From: Watersipora subatra
Taxonomy: Eukaryota; Bryozoa; Gymnolaemata; Cheilostomatida; Watersiporidae
Direction of reading: 5' to 3'
Length of the DNA stretch: 64,000 nt
Assembly: GCF_963576615.1 (NCBI RefSeq)
Contig: NC_088717.1
Span: 56,747,526 to 56,811,525 of the forward strand
Made by a program: the position numbers and the translations under genes. Of this stretch, positions 48,359-59,493 are shown in pieces. The stretch's first letter is position 1, and each line of letters starts with the position of its first letter. The notes under the pieces are model-generated. The model did no database searches and was not told the DNA's origin. It worked only from the letters and a program-made list of their open reading frames with translations.

Positions 48359-50263
48359 ATGTCTGTTGTTAAGTCTCTAGTCGGCACATGGAAGGTTGAC
48401 ACCAACGCGTCAGAGAACTTAGGAGCCTATCTTAAAGCCGTCGGTGAGTCTTACTATATACGGAAATTTAATCATTTTATTTTTAATAAAAAGAGTTATG
48501 TCAATGCGATGCTAAATTGCATAAAAAGTCTTATAAAGCAATAACTGTCTGAGGTAATGTTTGATATAAAATATTGACAAATATTTAACCTAGCCAGCAA
48601 ATGTATTTATATTATATAGGGTGGCAACTGATCAGAAAAGCTCTTACACGTCTTTTGAGTTCTGAATATGCACTTGAAGTAGAAGCTACGACTCTACATA
48701 TGTTCTATTTAGAACACGCATTCTGTTTAAAGAATATTCATAAAATATTTATATATTTTTATTGATTTGTATTTAGGCCTGACTGGGGATATGATTGAGG
48801 GAGCTTCCAAGTTGCCGGTAGAAATGAAGTGGACTGCAAACGGCAATCAGATTACCCAGACAATGAAGGCCAAGGGCAACTCTCACAAAACAGTCTTCAC
48901 CCTCGGAGATGAGTTCACCGAGACTTTGGCAGGAGGTCGTGAATACAAGGTGACCAGTTCTCAAAGTATTATGCGGAGCTTTCTCTTGTCTTTATGCTAA
49001 AGCTTTTCAAATTCATTAATAATGATTACTTTTCAAAATTTATATTAATTTGTAATATGGTTACTTAACCAACAATAGCGGAATAATCCACAAAATGAAG
49101 CAGATTCAAAATCCAAGCCAGTTGTCAGAAGCATGTGTACATTCAGAATTACCCAGCACGTGAATCACTTCTCTGATGATACTAGCAGGTGTAACAACTA
49201 GCCTTGGATTATTATCAACACATTAAATATATTTCTTTTTTACATATACCGTAATAAATTTTTCGATTTAATTCGTTTAATTAAATTGAGCTGTGGTACG
49301 ATATCCTGTCCTTCCCTCATTGTACTTACCACCAGTTCGGACATGCTGATGCCAACACCGATGCCATCTTTCAGTTGACTCTGATTTACATATATGCAGT
49401 GCATGGAGAACCATTTCACAAAAATTTTGCTTTTTTTCACTCAAAAAAAATATTTTTAACATCCATTATGTCAGCGATGCCTCATATTAAATTTATTTAA
49501 AGAGAGTCCTGGGTGTAGTATTAGTGCTCAGGCCTTGCGTATGTCAAGTGAATTAGTTTATTGGAGTATGAGCAAGAGGAAGGAGAGAAAAGGAACAATT
49601 CTGTGATTAATTGGCTGTATGCATCTCCTTAGCCACCATACCTGTTGTGTGATGTCTCAAGCTGGCATGTCATGTCCAAACACCCGCTAATAGCACATTT
49701 ATACGATATATTCTCAAATCCATGTTTAATATAGACTGAAACTATTTTCTAGACGACATTCACTGAGGAGGGAGGAAAACTGGTGAGGAGACAGAAAGGA
49801 ACTCCATTCAACTCCACCTCTACTTACCAAGTAGTTGGAGGCCAACTCGTGGAGGTAGGAAGACAGAATGCGTATTTGTCTGATACAGTGAAAAGTCTTG
49901 TCAATAAATAGCAACAATTTGTAATACCACAAATATCATTTACTAGAACGTAAATGGGTGATTACGAGCTGATTAGGATCAAAACTGAGCAAAAAGACGG
50001 CTAAATTATAAAAATGTACTTTTTTGAAGATTTAGGCTGTTTGAATATTAAAGTACAAATTTTGAATCCTTGAATTGAAAATTTTTGAATTGGTATGCTA
50101 TAGATTTATTACTTTCCAAGATTCATATTTTAGCACTATAAAACTTTATTTTATGGCATTTTGGTTATCGCAACTAACCAAGCATTTACTGGTATGTTCG
50201 TAGACAAGGACCTGTGAGTCATCTCCTCCTGTCTCCTGTGTCAGAAAGCTGAACAAAGCATGA
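48359..50263 (+). CDS. Fatty acid-binding protein (FABP) paralog 7
   Basis: Plus-strand exons: 48359-48443, 48777-48949, 49753-49854 and 50204-50263, 139 residues plus TGA, all introns GT-AG. The product starts MSVVKSLVGTWKVDTNASEN and continues GLTGDMIEGASKLPVEMKW, FTLGDEFTETLAGGREYK, TTFTEEGGKLVRRQKGTPFN and TRTCESSPPVSCVRKLNKA. An open frame running upstream of this ATG passes through the TATA box and is not taken as protein. It is the last gene of the FABP cluster, head-to-head with paralog 6 and tail-to-tail with NDUFAF4. Role by family: cytosolic lipid carrier. A likely AATAAA is at 50541-50546. Confidence 0.95.
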
Positions 50264-50540
50264 ATGGAAGAAAGAGTCGAGCATGTGATCGCAACAAAAG
50301 CTTTCGGCTTTGAACTTCTGCTAGATTTATGGATAGCTTCATCACGAACATGTTGAAGTCAAGTTTTAGCTGCATTCTGTAATTTTTGTTAAGGTTTCCT
50401 TGTCTCTTTCTTCAAGCGACAATCTCTTCAGAAATATACATGTTAATGTTTTGAATAGTGATTTACCTTGAAAGAAAGGTGGCCAGTAAGCACAGCTATA
50501 TTCCTTTGCTAAGTGTTTGTTTGACTTTGTGAAAGAAGAA

Positions 50541-50546
50541 AATAAA
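50541..50546 (+). terminator. Candidate polyadenylation signal, FABP paralog 7
   Basis: AATAAA 278 bases after the stop codon. Confidence 0.5.
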
Positions 50547-50640
50547 GCTATTCTACAGTTATACCACCCTTATTATCAGTGATGTAGTGTTAACCTTTTT
50601 TAACCATAACTGTAAAGTTGAGATAAGTGGATGTAGGCGA

Positions 50641-50760
50641 TCAAGAGTCGCAACGCGACTCCACCACCACATAGTGCCGGTTGAAACAACTGGGGCCTGG
50701 GCGCGCTGTAAGCCCCCAGTGGGGTTCGGGGCGAAGCCCCGGCCGCCAAAGCCAACAGGA
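50641..50760. repeat. GC-rich multi-hairpin block
   Basis: About 120 bases of GC-rich sequence in AT-rich surroundings. Perfect hairpins: GAGTCGC-AAC-GCGACTC (50645-50661); ACTGGGG (50689-50695) with CCCCAGT (50714-50720); CGGGGC-GAA-GCCCCG (50727-50741). The block ends with GGCCGCCAAAGCC. No coding potential. It is likely a structured repeat or the end of a mobile element; similar modules seem familiar from other invertebrate genomes, from memory only. Confidence 0.75.
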
Positions 50761-51872
50761 CGTTAAAATCATGTATATGATATGAGAAATGAGCACGTCT
50801 GTAATAATAAATAAGTTGAGAAAATAATAAAAAATCAATGCCTTTGTCCTTTAGTACAAATGCTGACTGCCATTGGTTTGCTGTAATCTGATCTTAGCCT
50901 TTGTTGTAGACAACCAATTAGGATCACAATCTTGTCATGTTACATGAACATTACATCACTGTATTGTACTGTATGCTGCTTTTATATTGAATGACCATTG
51001 AATGTCGACTATAATGACATTAGTGTACTTGAATCAATAAAATTGAGTTATAATTTACATTGAGAATTGGCAGTCTAAAATTTTTAAACCTTAAATATAG
51101 TTATACTTAAAAAACACACAAATTTTCTAACCATAACTTAGTTATGGAGAGTTAGGGTAGCACAGCATCACTGCTTGCACGACATCACTGCTTATTATAT
51201 TATATTACCCTCATTCTGTTGAGATTACTTCAGAATAATTCAAATTTCAATAGTTTTATACACGACATACAATGTAGGTATCAGCATTCCACCTGTTTTC
51301 AGACCTCAAAGCCCAAGATACTGCACAAAGCAAACTTTTTGCTTTCCATTGATTAATGCTGACAATAATGATTTAGGGAGAATCTACTTAGGCAGCAAAA
51401 CCTTTGAAACAATAGGTTATAATTATACTCAGACTGTGATTGTAATTAAATGCAGGCAGCCAATTAGAGAAAATCTTTATTGGTAGACTTATGATATAAA
51501 CTACAACAAACCAATTTTTTTGGGTCAGCACTACTTGGAGAGACCAAGGCAGCAGCTAGTGCTTAAGGTTGTCGTTCATATGCACTTTTATAATGTTTAA
51601 ATTGATAAGGTGTCAGAAGAAACAACAACTTTGCATATTTATGGCAAGAACTTCCATATAGGTTCATAATTATGCAGCAAATGAGAGCACATGACACTTC
51701 AAGCAACCATGTGAGTTATGCGAGCCTAACCGAAAGTTTGTTGCAATGAATAATCATTACTGGCTCAGTTAACAATGACCAAATTTGGTGTGTCTATTGA
51801 ACACTTTAGCCAAACACACACACCATGGTGCTGACAACTCCCAAAATGCATACCACCACTGAACAGGAGTTA

Positions 51873-54800
51873 TCACACTATTTTTCTCTTGCTCTCATAC
51901 TCATCGATTGCCTTCTGGGCGCTGTCAAGCTGTCGTTGAGCTCGTTTCCTTGTCTGCTCTTTGAAGAAGGGAAGAGAGTCCTCTACTATATAGTCTACTG
52001 ACGGCAGCCGTAAATTGTATGGCTGGAAATATTCTAGAATGTGGTGGGTTGTAGGAAGATCAAGATTGTACTTGTCTGACATGGCGATAGCTGAGTTCTC
52101 TTTCGGATCATCTTTATGTTGATTGAGCATTTCAACGGCGAGCCGTAGTGGTATCTTGCCAGGTGTAGGATTGAGGGGTTCAAGGTACCCGTATTCAGGG
52201 TCTACCACCTACAAAGGACCACAGCTTGTACTCTTCAAGGCCAATGAGCAATAACAGGACAAGCGATTAAAAAATATCATTCTGTCTTCATTATTATTAT
52301 TAACTGAGAGATTGACCACAGTTTGGGATAATGGGTATGTTTGAATAATACTAAAACATTATTAGTAAATATTCGAAGTTCCAGCTGAACTAAGTAATAT
52401 ATATTAGTTCAATCTGGAGTATTAAATAAGTGCAATAAAATCATGCATATTATAAAATTGGAGTTATCTGTCTAAAAGAGAGGATACACTAAAGATGTCA
52501 AGCTGCAAGCTTCTTCACTGGCAGCACCTGTTATTCTGCTGCACAAGTGCTAACAATGCATTATTTATCAAAAGGCTGGTTCCCATCTAAAGTTGCTGTC
52601 AGCAAGTAATTGCATAAGATTTTATGGTAACTAAAGATAAAAATAGTGTGCTGCTCTTTTAACTACTTTTGTGGCGTTGCTAGTAAATCGTCGATCGCTG
52701 TAAGGTGACATGATACCTATGGGTGATACGACCAGCTGACCAATCCTAGCGATCTATATAATATTTAGAATATTAGAGATGCTATAAAAAACGAAATTTT
52801 ATTAGGACTAAGGTTTTATTAGTACTAAGGCTACATTGCCTAGTAACCTATTTACAGTTGTCATACCATGCCATATAATAGGTGAAGGCCTAAGGCTGCA
52901 TTGTCTACCTAGTAACCTATATGCATAGTAACTATACAACACCAGCTCATAGATGGAGACCTAAGGCTATATTGTCTACCTGGTAACTTGTATGCATAGT
53001 AGCCATACAATGCCATCTCATAAGTGGAGGCCTAAGGCTATATTTTTACCGGCAAACTACATAAATGACGTTTCATTAATGCAACTAACTTTATTTATCT
53101 ACATAGAATTGTAGCATTAGACCACCATAACCACAAATATAGCCTCTGCTATAAGTGTTTACATCTCCCAAAAGTCTGCATGAACTGATGATGTCAGCTA
53201 AAGCAAGGCGAGTTGGCAGCAAGACAAGCATCTTTGCTGTAGCGTATTGAGGTATCTCGAGTAAGAATTCAGCCAAAAAAAACCACCTGAAGATGTTCCA
53301 CTACCTCTTTGGATCTGACAAAGCAAACAAACAGAAATCAAAGACCCCGAGAAACCGTGACAAGCGCAAGCCAATAGGTAACCTTGGCATTGACTGTCTA
53401 GTGGCCAATACTTCAATAAGGCCTTGAAGTTACCTTGAAGGCCTTGAATGTCTTATCTTGTGATTTCCAGAGGTACTGAGTGGTCCTTATGCCCAAGCAT
53501 TTGGCAAAAAGATATCGAAGTCGAGGGAGACAACAAAAAGGTCAAGGAGTTCAAGATCTCTGACCAGTGGAGAGAAAAGAAAGAATGTGGAGAGAAGTCA
53601 GTCACTCAATACAAATGCTCGGGGGAAAGCGTCAAAAGAAGGGTATGTCATAGACTCAATTAACACCTAAAACTTGGCACTGCCAGTACTGCGATAAAAA
53701 AGCAGTCAAGCCCTGATCATACGAGCTTTACAACGGAGTTGCCTACTCAACAATCGATATGAGTTGACATTGAGACCATCTATGTGGATAACAGCGATAA
53801 ATGTTGGTTATGTAGCTATTGCTAGTATTGTGAAGTGTATTGATATGTCTGCTAAAAAACTTGGGTTTGATAGAGTTGAGCTAAAGCTAGGAGTCCAATC
53901 AGAGAATCACTCTATGAATATACACAAGATTAGTACTAGCAGTCTAATCATAGCATCACTCTATGGATATACACAAGATTAGTACTAACAGTTTAATCAT
54001 AGCATCACTCTATGAATATACACAAGATTAGTACTAGCAGTTTAATCATAGCATCACTCTATGGATATACACAAGATTAGTACTAGCAGTTTAATCAGAG
54101 CATCACTCTATGGATATACACAAGATTAGTACTAGCAGTTTAATCAGAGCATCATTCTATGAATATATATATAAGATTAGTACTAACAGTTTAATCAGAG
54201 CATCGCTCTATGAATATGCACAAGATTAGTACTAGCAGTCTAATCAGAGCATCACTCTATGAATATACACAAGATTAGTACCAAGTTTAACCAGAACATC
54301 ACTCTATGGATATGCACAAGATTAGTACTAGCAGTTTAATCATAGCATCACTCTATGAATATGCACAAGACTAGTACTAAGATAGGTCAAAACTAACCTA
54401 GATTAACTAATAAAGATAATGTTAAGATTTGAATTTATTACAAAAGATATTACATGTGTATGTATACTTTGCTTATAACCCCATTGATCATACATGCATT
54501 GTGTGCCTGTTGCTCATGCATGCCTTGCAAGTGTATACATTATATATACAGTATGTATAAATGCGTTGGATTGCATTGTCTGAATTTCTCAAGTAGAGAT
54601 TATCCATATGGTATATGTATTGCCCACATATGCATCATTCATGTATACATTGTTCATGTATACATATTGTTCATGTATAAATTGTTCATGTATTAATTGT
54701 TCATGTATAAACTGTTCAAGTATAAATCGTTCATATATACATTGTTCATTTATGCAGTGTTGATATCAGTTTGGTCACATATACACACTTAACATACAGT

Positions 54801-57168
54801 ACATATTGCTGAATGTGGAAATCGTCTTCTCCTAAATAAACTACCTAGATAACAGCCTATTACATCTTAGCTTTAACTAAACGTTCAACTCCAAATGATT
54901 TCATCTTCAAGCTTGATAAATGGAAGGCGGAAAATTTAACTTGAAAAATATAAATTCAGTACTGATCTTAAACTATGAGATCTGTACAATCACGAGTCGA
55001 TACATATAAACTATGAGATCTGTACAATCACGGGTCGATACATATAAACTATGAGATCTGTACAATCACGAGTCAATACATATAAACTATGAGATCTGTA
55101 CAATCACGAGTCGATACATATAAACTATGAGATCTGTACAATCACGAGTCGATACATATAAACCATGAGGTCTGTACAATCACGAATCGATACATATAAA
55201 CTATGAGGTCTGTACAATCACGAGTCAATACATATAAACTATGAGATCTGTACAATCACGAGTCGATACATATAAACTATGAGATCTGTTTAATCACAAT
55301 TCGATACATATAAACTATGAGATCTGTACAATCACGAGTCGATACATATAAACTATGAGATCTGTTTAATCCCAATTCGATACATATAAACCATGAGGTC
55401 TGTACAATCACAAGTCGATACATATAAACCATGAGACCTGTACAATCATGAGTCGATACATATAAACCATGAGATCCGTCCCATCATGAGTCGATTCACA
55501 TAAAACAAGTTGGGAGAGAGACATGAAGCCCTATCGTCCTATGAATGACCATTTATGCTACAGGATGAGGAAAAGTCCCAAAGAGAAAGCGCCTGCTTAT
55601 CCTGTGAGGTCTTTAGGCAGCCTGCGAGCGAGAAGCAGAGGAGAGTTAGAGGTGAACTATTGGCACGCTGCCTGGCAGATCAGCCAACCCAACCGTGAGT
55701 CTAGCAAACAGATGAGCTTTATTTATTATTTATTTCAATTGAATTGGCAATTGACAAAGGTCGCCAAAGGTCATTTAGCTATTCCCAGTAAAAGCCTCAT
55801 CTGATCCCTTGATGATCTTTTGAATATTGGCAGAAGATTGAATAGTTTTGGTTTATTTGTATTTGATAAAAACTGTGCTGTCTTTGACAAGACAATATGG
55901 AATAGCGAAATGATAATGTAGAAACAAGAATTATGTTTAAAAACAAAATCAGCAAACCGAATAAATACAAAGTTAACCCAATTACCATTAGAATTCGTAT
56001 GGAAAGTATGTCTGAAGGATCGACTTCAAATAATAAACGACTGTTATTGCAATTGCCAAGTCAAAATGTGGTGTACTGCATAAAGACTCTTTACCATTTA
56101 GTTGTAGAAATTTATTTTTACGGTTGTGAAATGGTTTCAACTAGTGAAGAATTTAGTTTTTGTGTTTTAAAACTTGTTGTATTAGTTACATAAGAGTTAA
56201 CCTTGAAAGATGCAATTACCTGTTACTATATAGATATACCGTCAACATGATAACTTTTATATATCAAAACTAAACCTGTTCGGCATTGTTTAGAGAAACA
56301 ATATTCTGAAAGTTTCTAATAGCCCTTTCCAAAGACACCTGATATACAAAGCTCAGCTCAACTTTATAACATATTTATTAATGGCGGAGTTTTGAATTCC
56401 TCAATTGGTCACATTCTAAGTATACACACTACTTCACCATTTCCCCAAAACCAGGAAAACTTTGGCAAATTCCAATTCAATCGAAGAACTGGCATCTAAG
56501 CCAGATTTGACATGAACGTGTCTTAGCTCGTGTTTGCAACGGTCAGGGCTAACAGTCTGTCTACACGAGTGACATAATGTGAGCCAGGCTGCATCCATTT
56601 TTCTAATTTATTTAAAAAAGAAAGAGAATGAAGCAGACACTGCCCTATAATAGAGGAGTAGATGCTACCTGACTCCTGTCAACGGGTAGCTTCTTCTTAG
56701 ACTTCAACTCCGGATTGTCACCATCACTCTCCACATACACCTGCTTCAATCTGCCGTCTAGCTCCAGGTGTTTCTTGTGCATGACATTATCTTCTGCCAG
56801 CACAGACGCCTTATTTCTCGCTTCAATCGCTGCCTGCAATGTGTGATAACTTACAAATGGCGAGGCAACAAGTTACTACAAAATTAATTTAATTTTTTTA
56901 ATACATGTAGATAAAAACAGTCAGTGAAACAACGGTTTTGTTGTGTCACATTTTTCATGCTGCCAACTATGTGAATCTCTTTTCTGTTTCCTGGATTTCT
57001 CATCTAAGTGAGCTATTCTGCAAGCAGCCAATGAAAATATTGATAAAGCCTTACCTCAGTAGGATAACGAGGCGCAGCTTTAGCGACCTTCTTGCCTTTT
57101 TCTAAGACCTTTTGAGCCCTTGCATCGACATTGTACACTCTAAATGGTCTTCTGAGAGCGGCACCCAT
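51873..57168 (-). CDS. NDUFAF4, complex I assembly factor 4
   Basis: Minus-strand exons: 57055-57168 (38 codons), 56669-56833 (55 codons) and 51873-52208 (111 codons plus TGA), all joined in phase 0 with GT-AG introns, giving 204 residues. Exon 1, MGAALRRPFRVYNVDARAQK then APRYPTE, matches the family start (MGA, a fit for N-myristoylation, then an NxxxRA segment and APRxPT). Exon 2 holds EARNKASVLAEDNVMHKKHL, KQVYVES and KKLPVDRSQ; exon 3 holds PGKIPLRLAVEMLNQHKDD, matching the conserved PKGKISIVEALTLLNNH region. NDUFAF4 helps build mitochondrial NADH dehydrogenase (complex I). The C-terminus runs roughly 25 residues past the human end as a charged helix (QTRKRAQRQLDSAQKAIDEY). Intron 2 is 4.5 kb and carries satellites. 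Confidence 0.88.
52880..53048 (+). repeat. About 73-bp tandem repeat, 2-3 copies
   Basis: GCCTAAGGCT, TTGTCTACCT, GTAAC and ATACAA words recur with about 73-base spacing in NDUFAF4 intron 2; a weaker copy starts near 52805. Confidence 0.75.
53471..53642 (+). CDS. Possible exon A of an unknown plus-strand gene
   Basis: Lies antisense in NDUFAF4 intron 2. A pyrimidine-rich acceptor (TTGTGATTTCCAG) and a good donor (GTATGT at 53643) frame 172 bases. One open frame starts VLSGPYAQAFGKKISKSRE and goes on with a Ser/Arg/Lys-rich run, ending NARGKASKEG. A second frame is also open, so coding is unproven. Its 3' phase fits possible exon B at 55564. No family recognised; no upstream exon or promoter found. 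Confidence 0.25.
53890..54385 (+). repeat. 49-bp tandem array, about 10 copies
   Basis: Core CACAAGATTAGTACTAGCAG plus TTTAATCATAGCATCACTCTATGAATATA-type sequence (mixed variants) repeats every 49 bases in NDUFAF4 intron 2. Variants (GCAG/ACAG, ATCATAGC/ATCAGAGC) alternate. Confidence 0.92.
54628..54760 (+). repeat. Short array of TTGTTCATGTATA
   Basis: About eight loose copies of TTGTTCATGTATA with 13-17 base spacing. Confidence 0.8.
54972..55500 (+). repeat. 38-bp tandem array, about 14 copies
   Basis: Core GAGATCTGTACAATCACGAG followed by TCGATACATATAAACTAT, every 38 bases, with divergence rising toward the right end. In NDUFAF4 intron 2. Confidence 0.93.
55564..55694 (+). CDS. Possible exon B of an unknown plus-strand gene
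   Basis: The acceptor ATTTATGCTACAG and strong donor GTGAGT (55695) frame 131 bases. The open frame encodes MRKSPKEKAPAYPVRSLGSL and later GELEVNYWHAAWQISQPN. It is in phase with possible exon A, the split codon being GG|G. Base composition is more coding-like than the surroundings. No family recognised. It could instead be part of an old repeat. Confidence 0.28.
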
Positions 57169-59493
57169 GACACCTGTCATGCGTTGTCATGCTGAAATCA
57201 TCCATTCAATATATTGTACAAAAAAGGTTGCCTAGGCAAAGATACATCTTTCTCTTAAGGAGTGTGAATTGTGCCTATTCGGTAGCTCTCTCATAAAAAG
57301 ACATTTGTCCTAATCACGTTTAAAAGACTTAGGTCATAGGGTAGGTCATAGGATAGGTCGTAGGGTAAGTTAATGGTCACGACACAAAAATTTACATACC
57401 CAGAACAGCTTCATCCAAACTTGTACCAGTTCGTAAAGTAAAAACCTTCGTACTTACATGCATGTTGTCCTATTTAAACAAAGCAAACATCGATTACCCA
57501 GTTGAAGTGTAATTTCATCGTGATTAGCGATTACGATGTAATGCCAGAAACATATTGTAAAAGCTAAACTTCAAATAATATTATAATGAGCATAAAAGTA
57601 TGTTTAAGTTTATCCTAAACACTAAAAATGAATTAAAACCAAAACAAAACAAACGTTGGATGTTTGCTGCAAAGAATGACTAACGACAAAACAGCTATAA
57701 AGAGTGAGCTCAGTGCTAATTTTATTCACCGACTGAATTAGATGATTTTCAGCACTTTAAGACGGCAACGGCAAGCATGCTGCAGAAGTGTGACGGCTAT
57801 ATAAAGCCTTAGCTCCAAACTAACATAAAAACAATACTTGATAAAAATTACACATCGCCCAATTCACGCCGAAATCGTGGCACCCAGGTTGAAGAAATTT
57901 GTTCCTCTTATGAGTTCTCTAAGGCGACAAGACGAGGATGGAAGTCGGCAACAGCTATCGCCAACCCTAACCAGCGAATTTCGACGAAAAGTAACAAACT
58001 GACCGTATGTCATACGCATACTGTTCATACTAAACTATAATTAAGCACAATAGGTTTTAGTTACATTAGTTCAACAACAAAATTGTAATATTGAAATGTA
58101 TGTTAATATTACAGCAATATTTTGTAGTATAAGTTGTACATTGTCAAAATAACAAACAATCTATTAAGAACCAAATATTAAACTGTTCGTAAGTTGAATC
58201 TTAATGCACGATGTGAGGTGCGCTTTCGTTCTTGTATTGTCGGCGTTTAGATTGTGTAAGTAATCGGCGGTTATTCTTGGGAACGTTAATTTTGTTTTTC
58301 ATCAGTTTTTATATTTCACCTGTGGCTGGTACGCAGTTTTGATCTACACGTCTTGTTCTTATACAAAACAGCATTATTGCTATAAATTATGCATTCAAAT
58401 TGATTTAAAAATTATAGAAACTTTCATTACGCAGGATAATTTACTGTATAAGTAGCAGCTAAAATTACTCAAGCTTTTACAGTAGTGGCTATAATTATTA
58501 TATTTTGCATTTTATGTGGTATATATCATATATGTGGCTTTTTGTAATTAAACCTCGATTAAATAGAGTTTCTTTATTTCTGATTTTATTTGTCATCAAA
58601 TCCAATATAGTCAAATACCTTTCAAACTCAAAAGTGGGTAGTTTTTTGTGATTTAAAGTGTCTTTAAAACTTGACTGGAATGTTTGTCAAGCTACCTTGT
58701 TTGCTTGGGGACAACACACTTCAGGTTGTTAGCTTGCCCCATAATCAACCAGCAAGACTGTTTTGAATTTTTCTGACAAATGTTTTCATACCATATATAG
58801 TGCAGGCTAGAAAGTCTGATTTTATGATATAAAGAGTCATGCCTACACTATTAATTACTGCGTTCCTCGGCGACATAGTTTTTAATTCCAAACCCAAAAT
58901 CGACACTTGACAACTCAGACAGACTTATCAGTACAGTAGTACATTGTTTAACTGTTGGTAAAGTAACAGAGTTTGTTTGAGTTAGTTGAACTAACTCATA
59001 TCCGAGCTTGTTTAGTGGTTGGCAACCTGTGCTTTGCTTCTTGCTCTTGTAATATTTGAAAGAAGTAGTATAATAATTGAAATAGATACTTACTTTCACT
59101 ATTTCAGGATTTGAGTAGCATTTACTCATGTGTACTACTTGCATTTACATGCTGCTGAATCTAGTTAAATTTGATTTGTGTATATGTGTTCGTATATGTG
59201 TAAGCTGTTATAACAAGTCAAACCGCTTAAGTGAGCATCTTAAATAATTCATATAACAGTGATTTGGTCTAAATGTCTGTGCAAATTATAGGATTACACC
59301 TACTTGCTTAATGCAGAAGTGTTTGATAAAATCGTAGATGAGTAGACATGTCTTTTTGCAATAGTCAAAATTTATTCAGCTATGACTTTTTTTGTATAAA
59401 TTGACTATGATCACGTGACAAAAGGAATTTTTTCATGGTAACATTTAGTATTGTCAATGATATATCATTGGTATTGTAGATTTAGTATCCACA
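57169..59493. other. Divergent intergenic region NDUFAF4-PIX
   Basis: The two genes point away from each other across 2.3 kb, so both promoters must lie here. A likely 3' splice site (TATTGTAG ending at 59479) just before the PIX ATG suggests an upstream 5'UTR exon. Scattered CpG-containing sequence at 57860-58010 could be a promoter region. No further gene, TATA box or repeat was recognised. Confidence 0.5.

Larger units (their letters stand above)
50264..51872. other. Gap between FABP paralog 7 and NDUFAF4
   Basis: The two genes converge here. The gap holds the GC-rich hairpin block (50641-50760). A minus-strand AATAAA at 51476-51481 may serve NDUFAF4. Nothing else was recognised. Confidence 0.6.
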
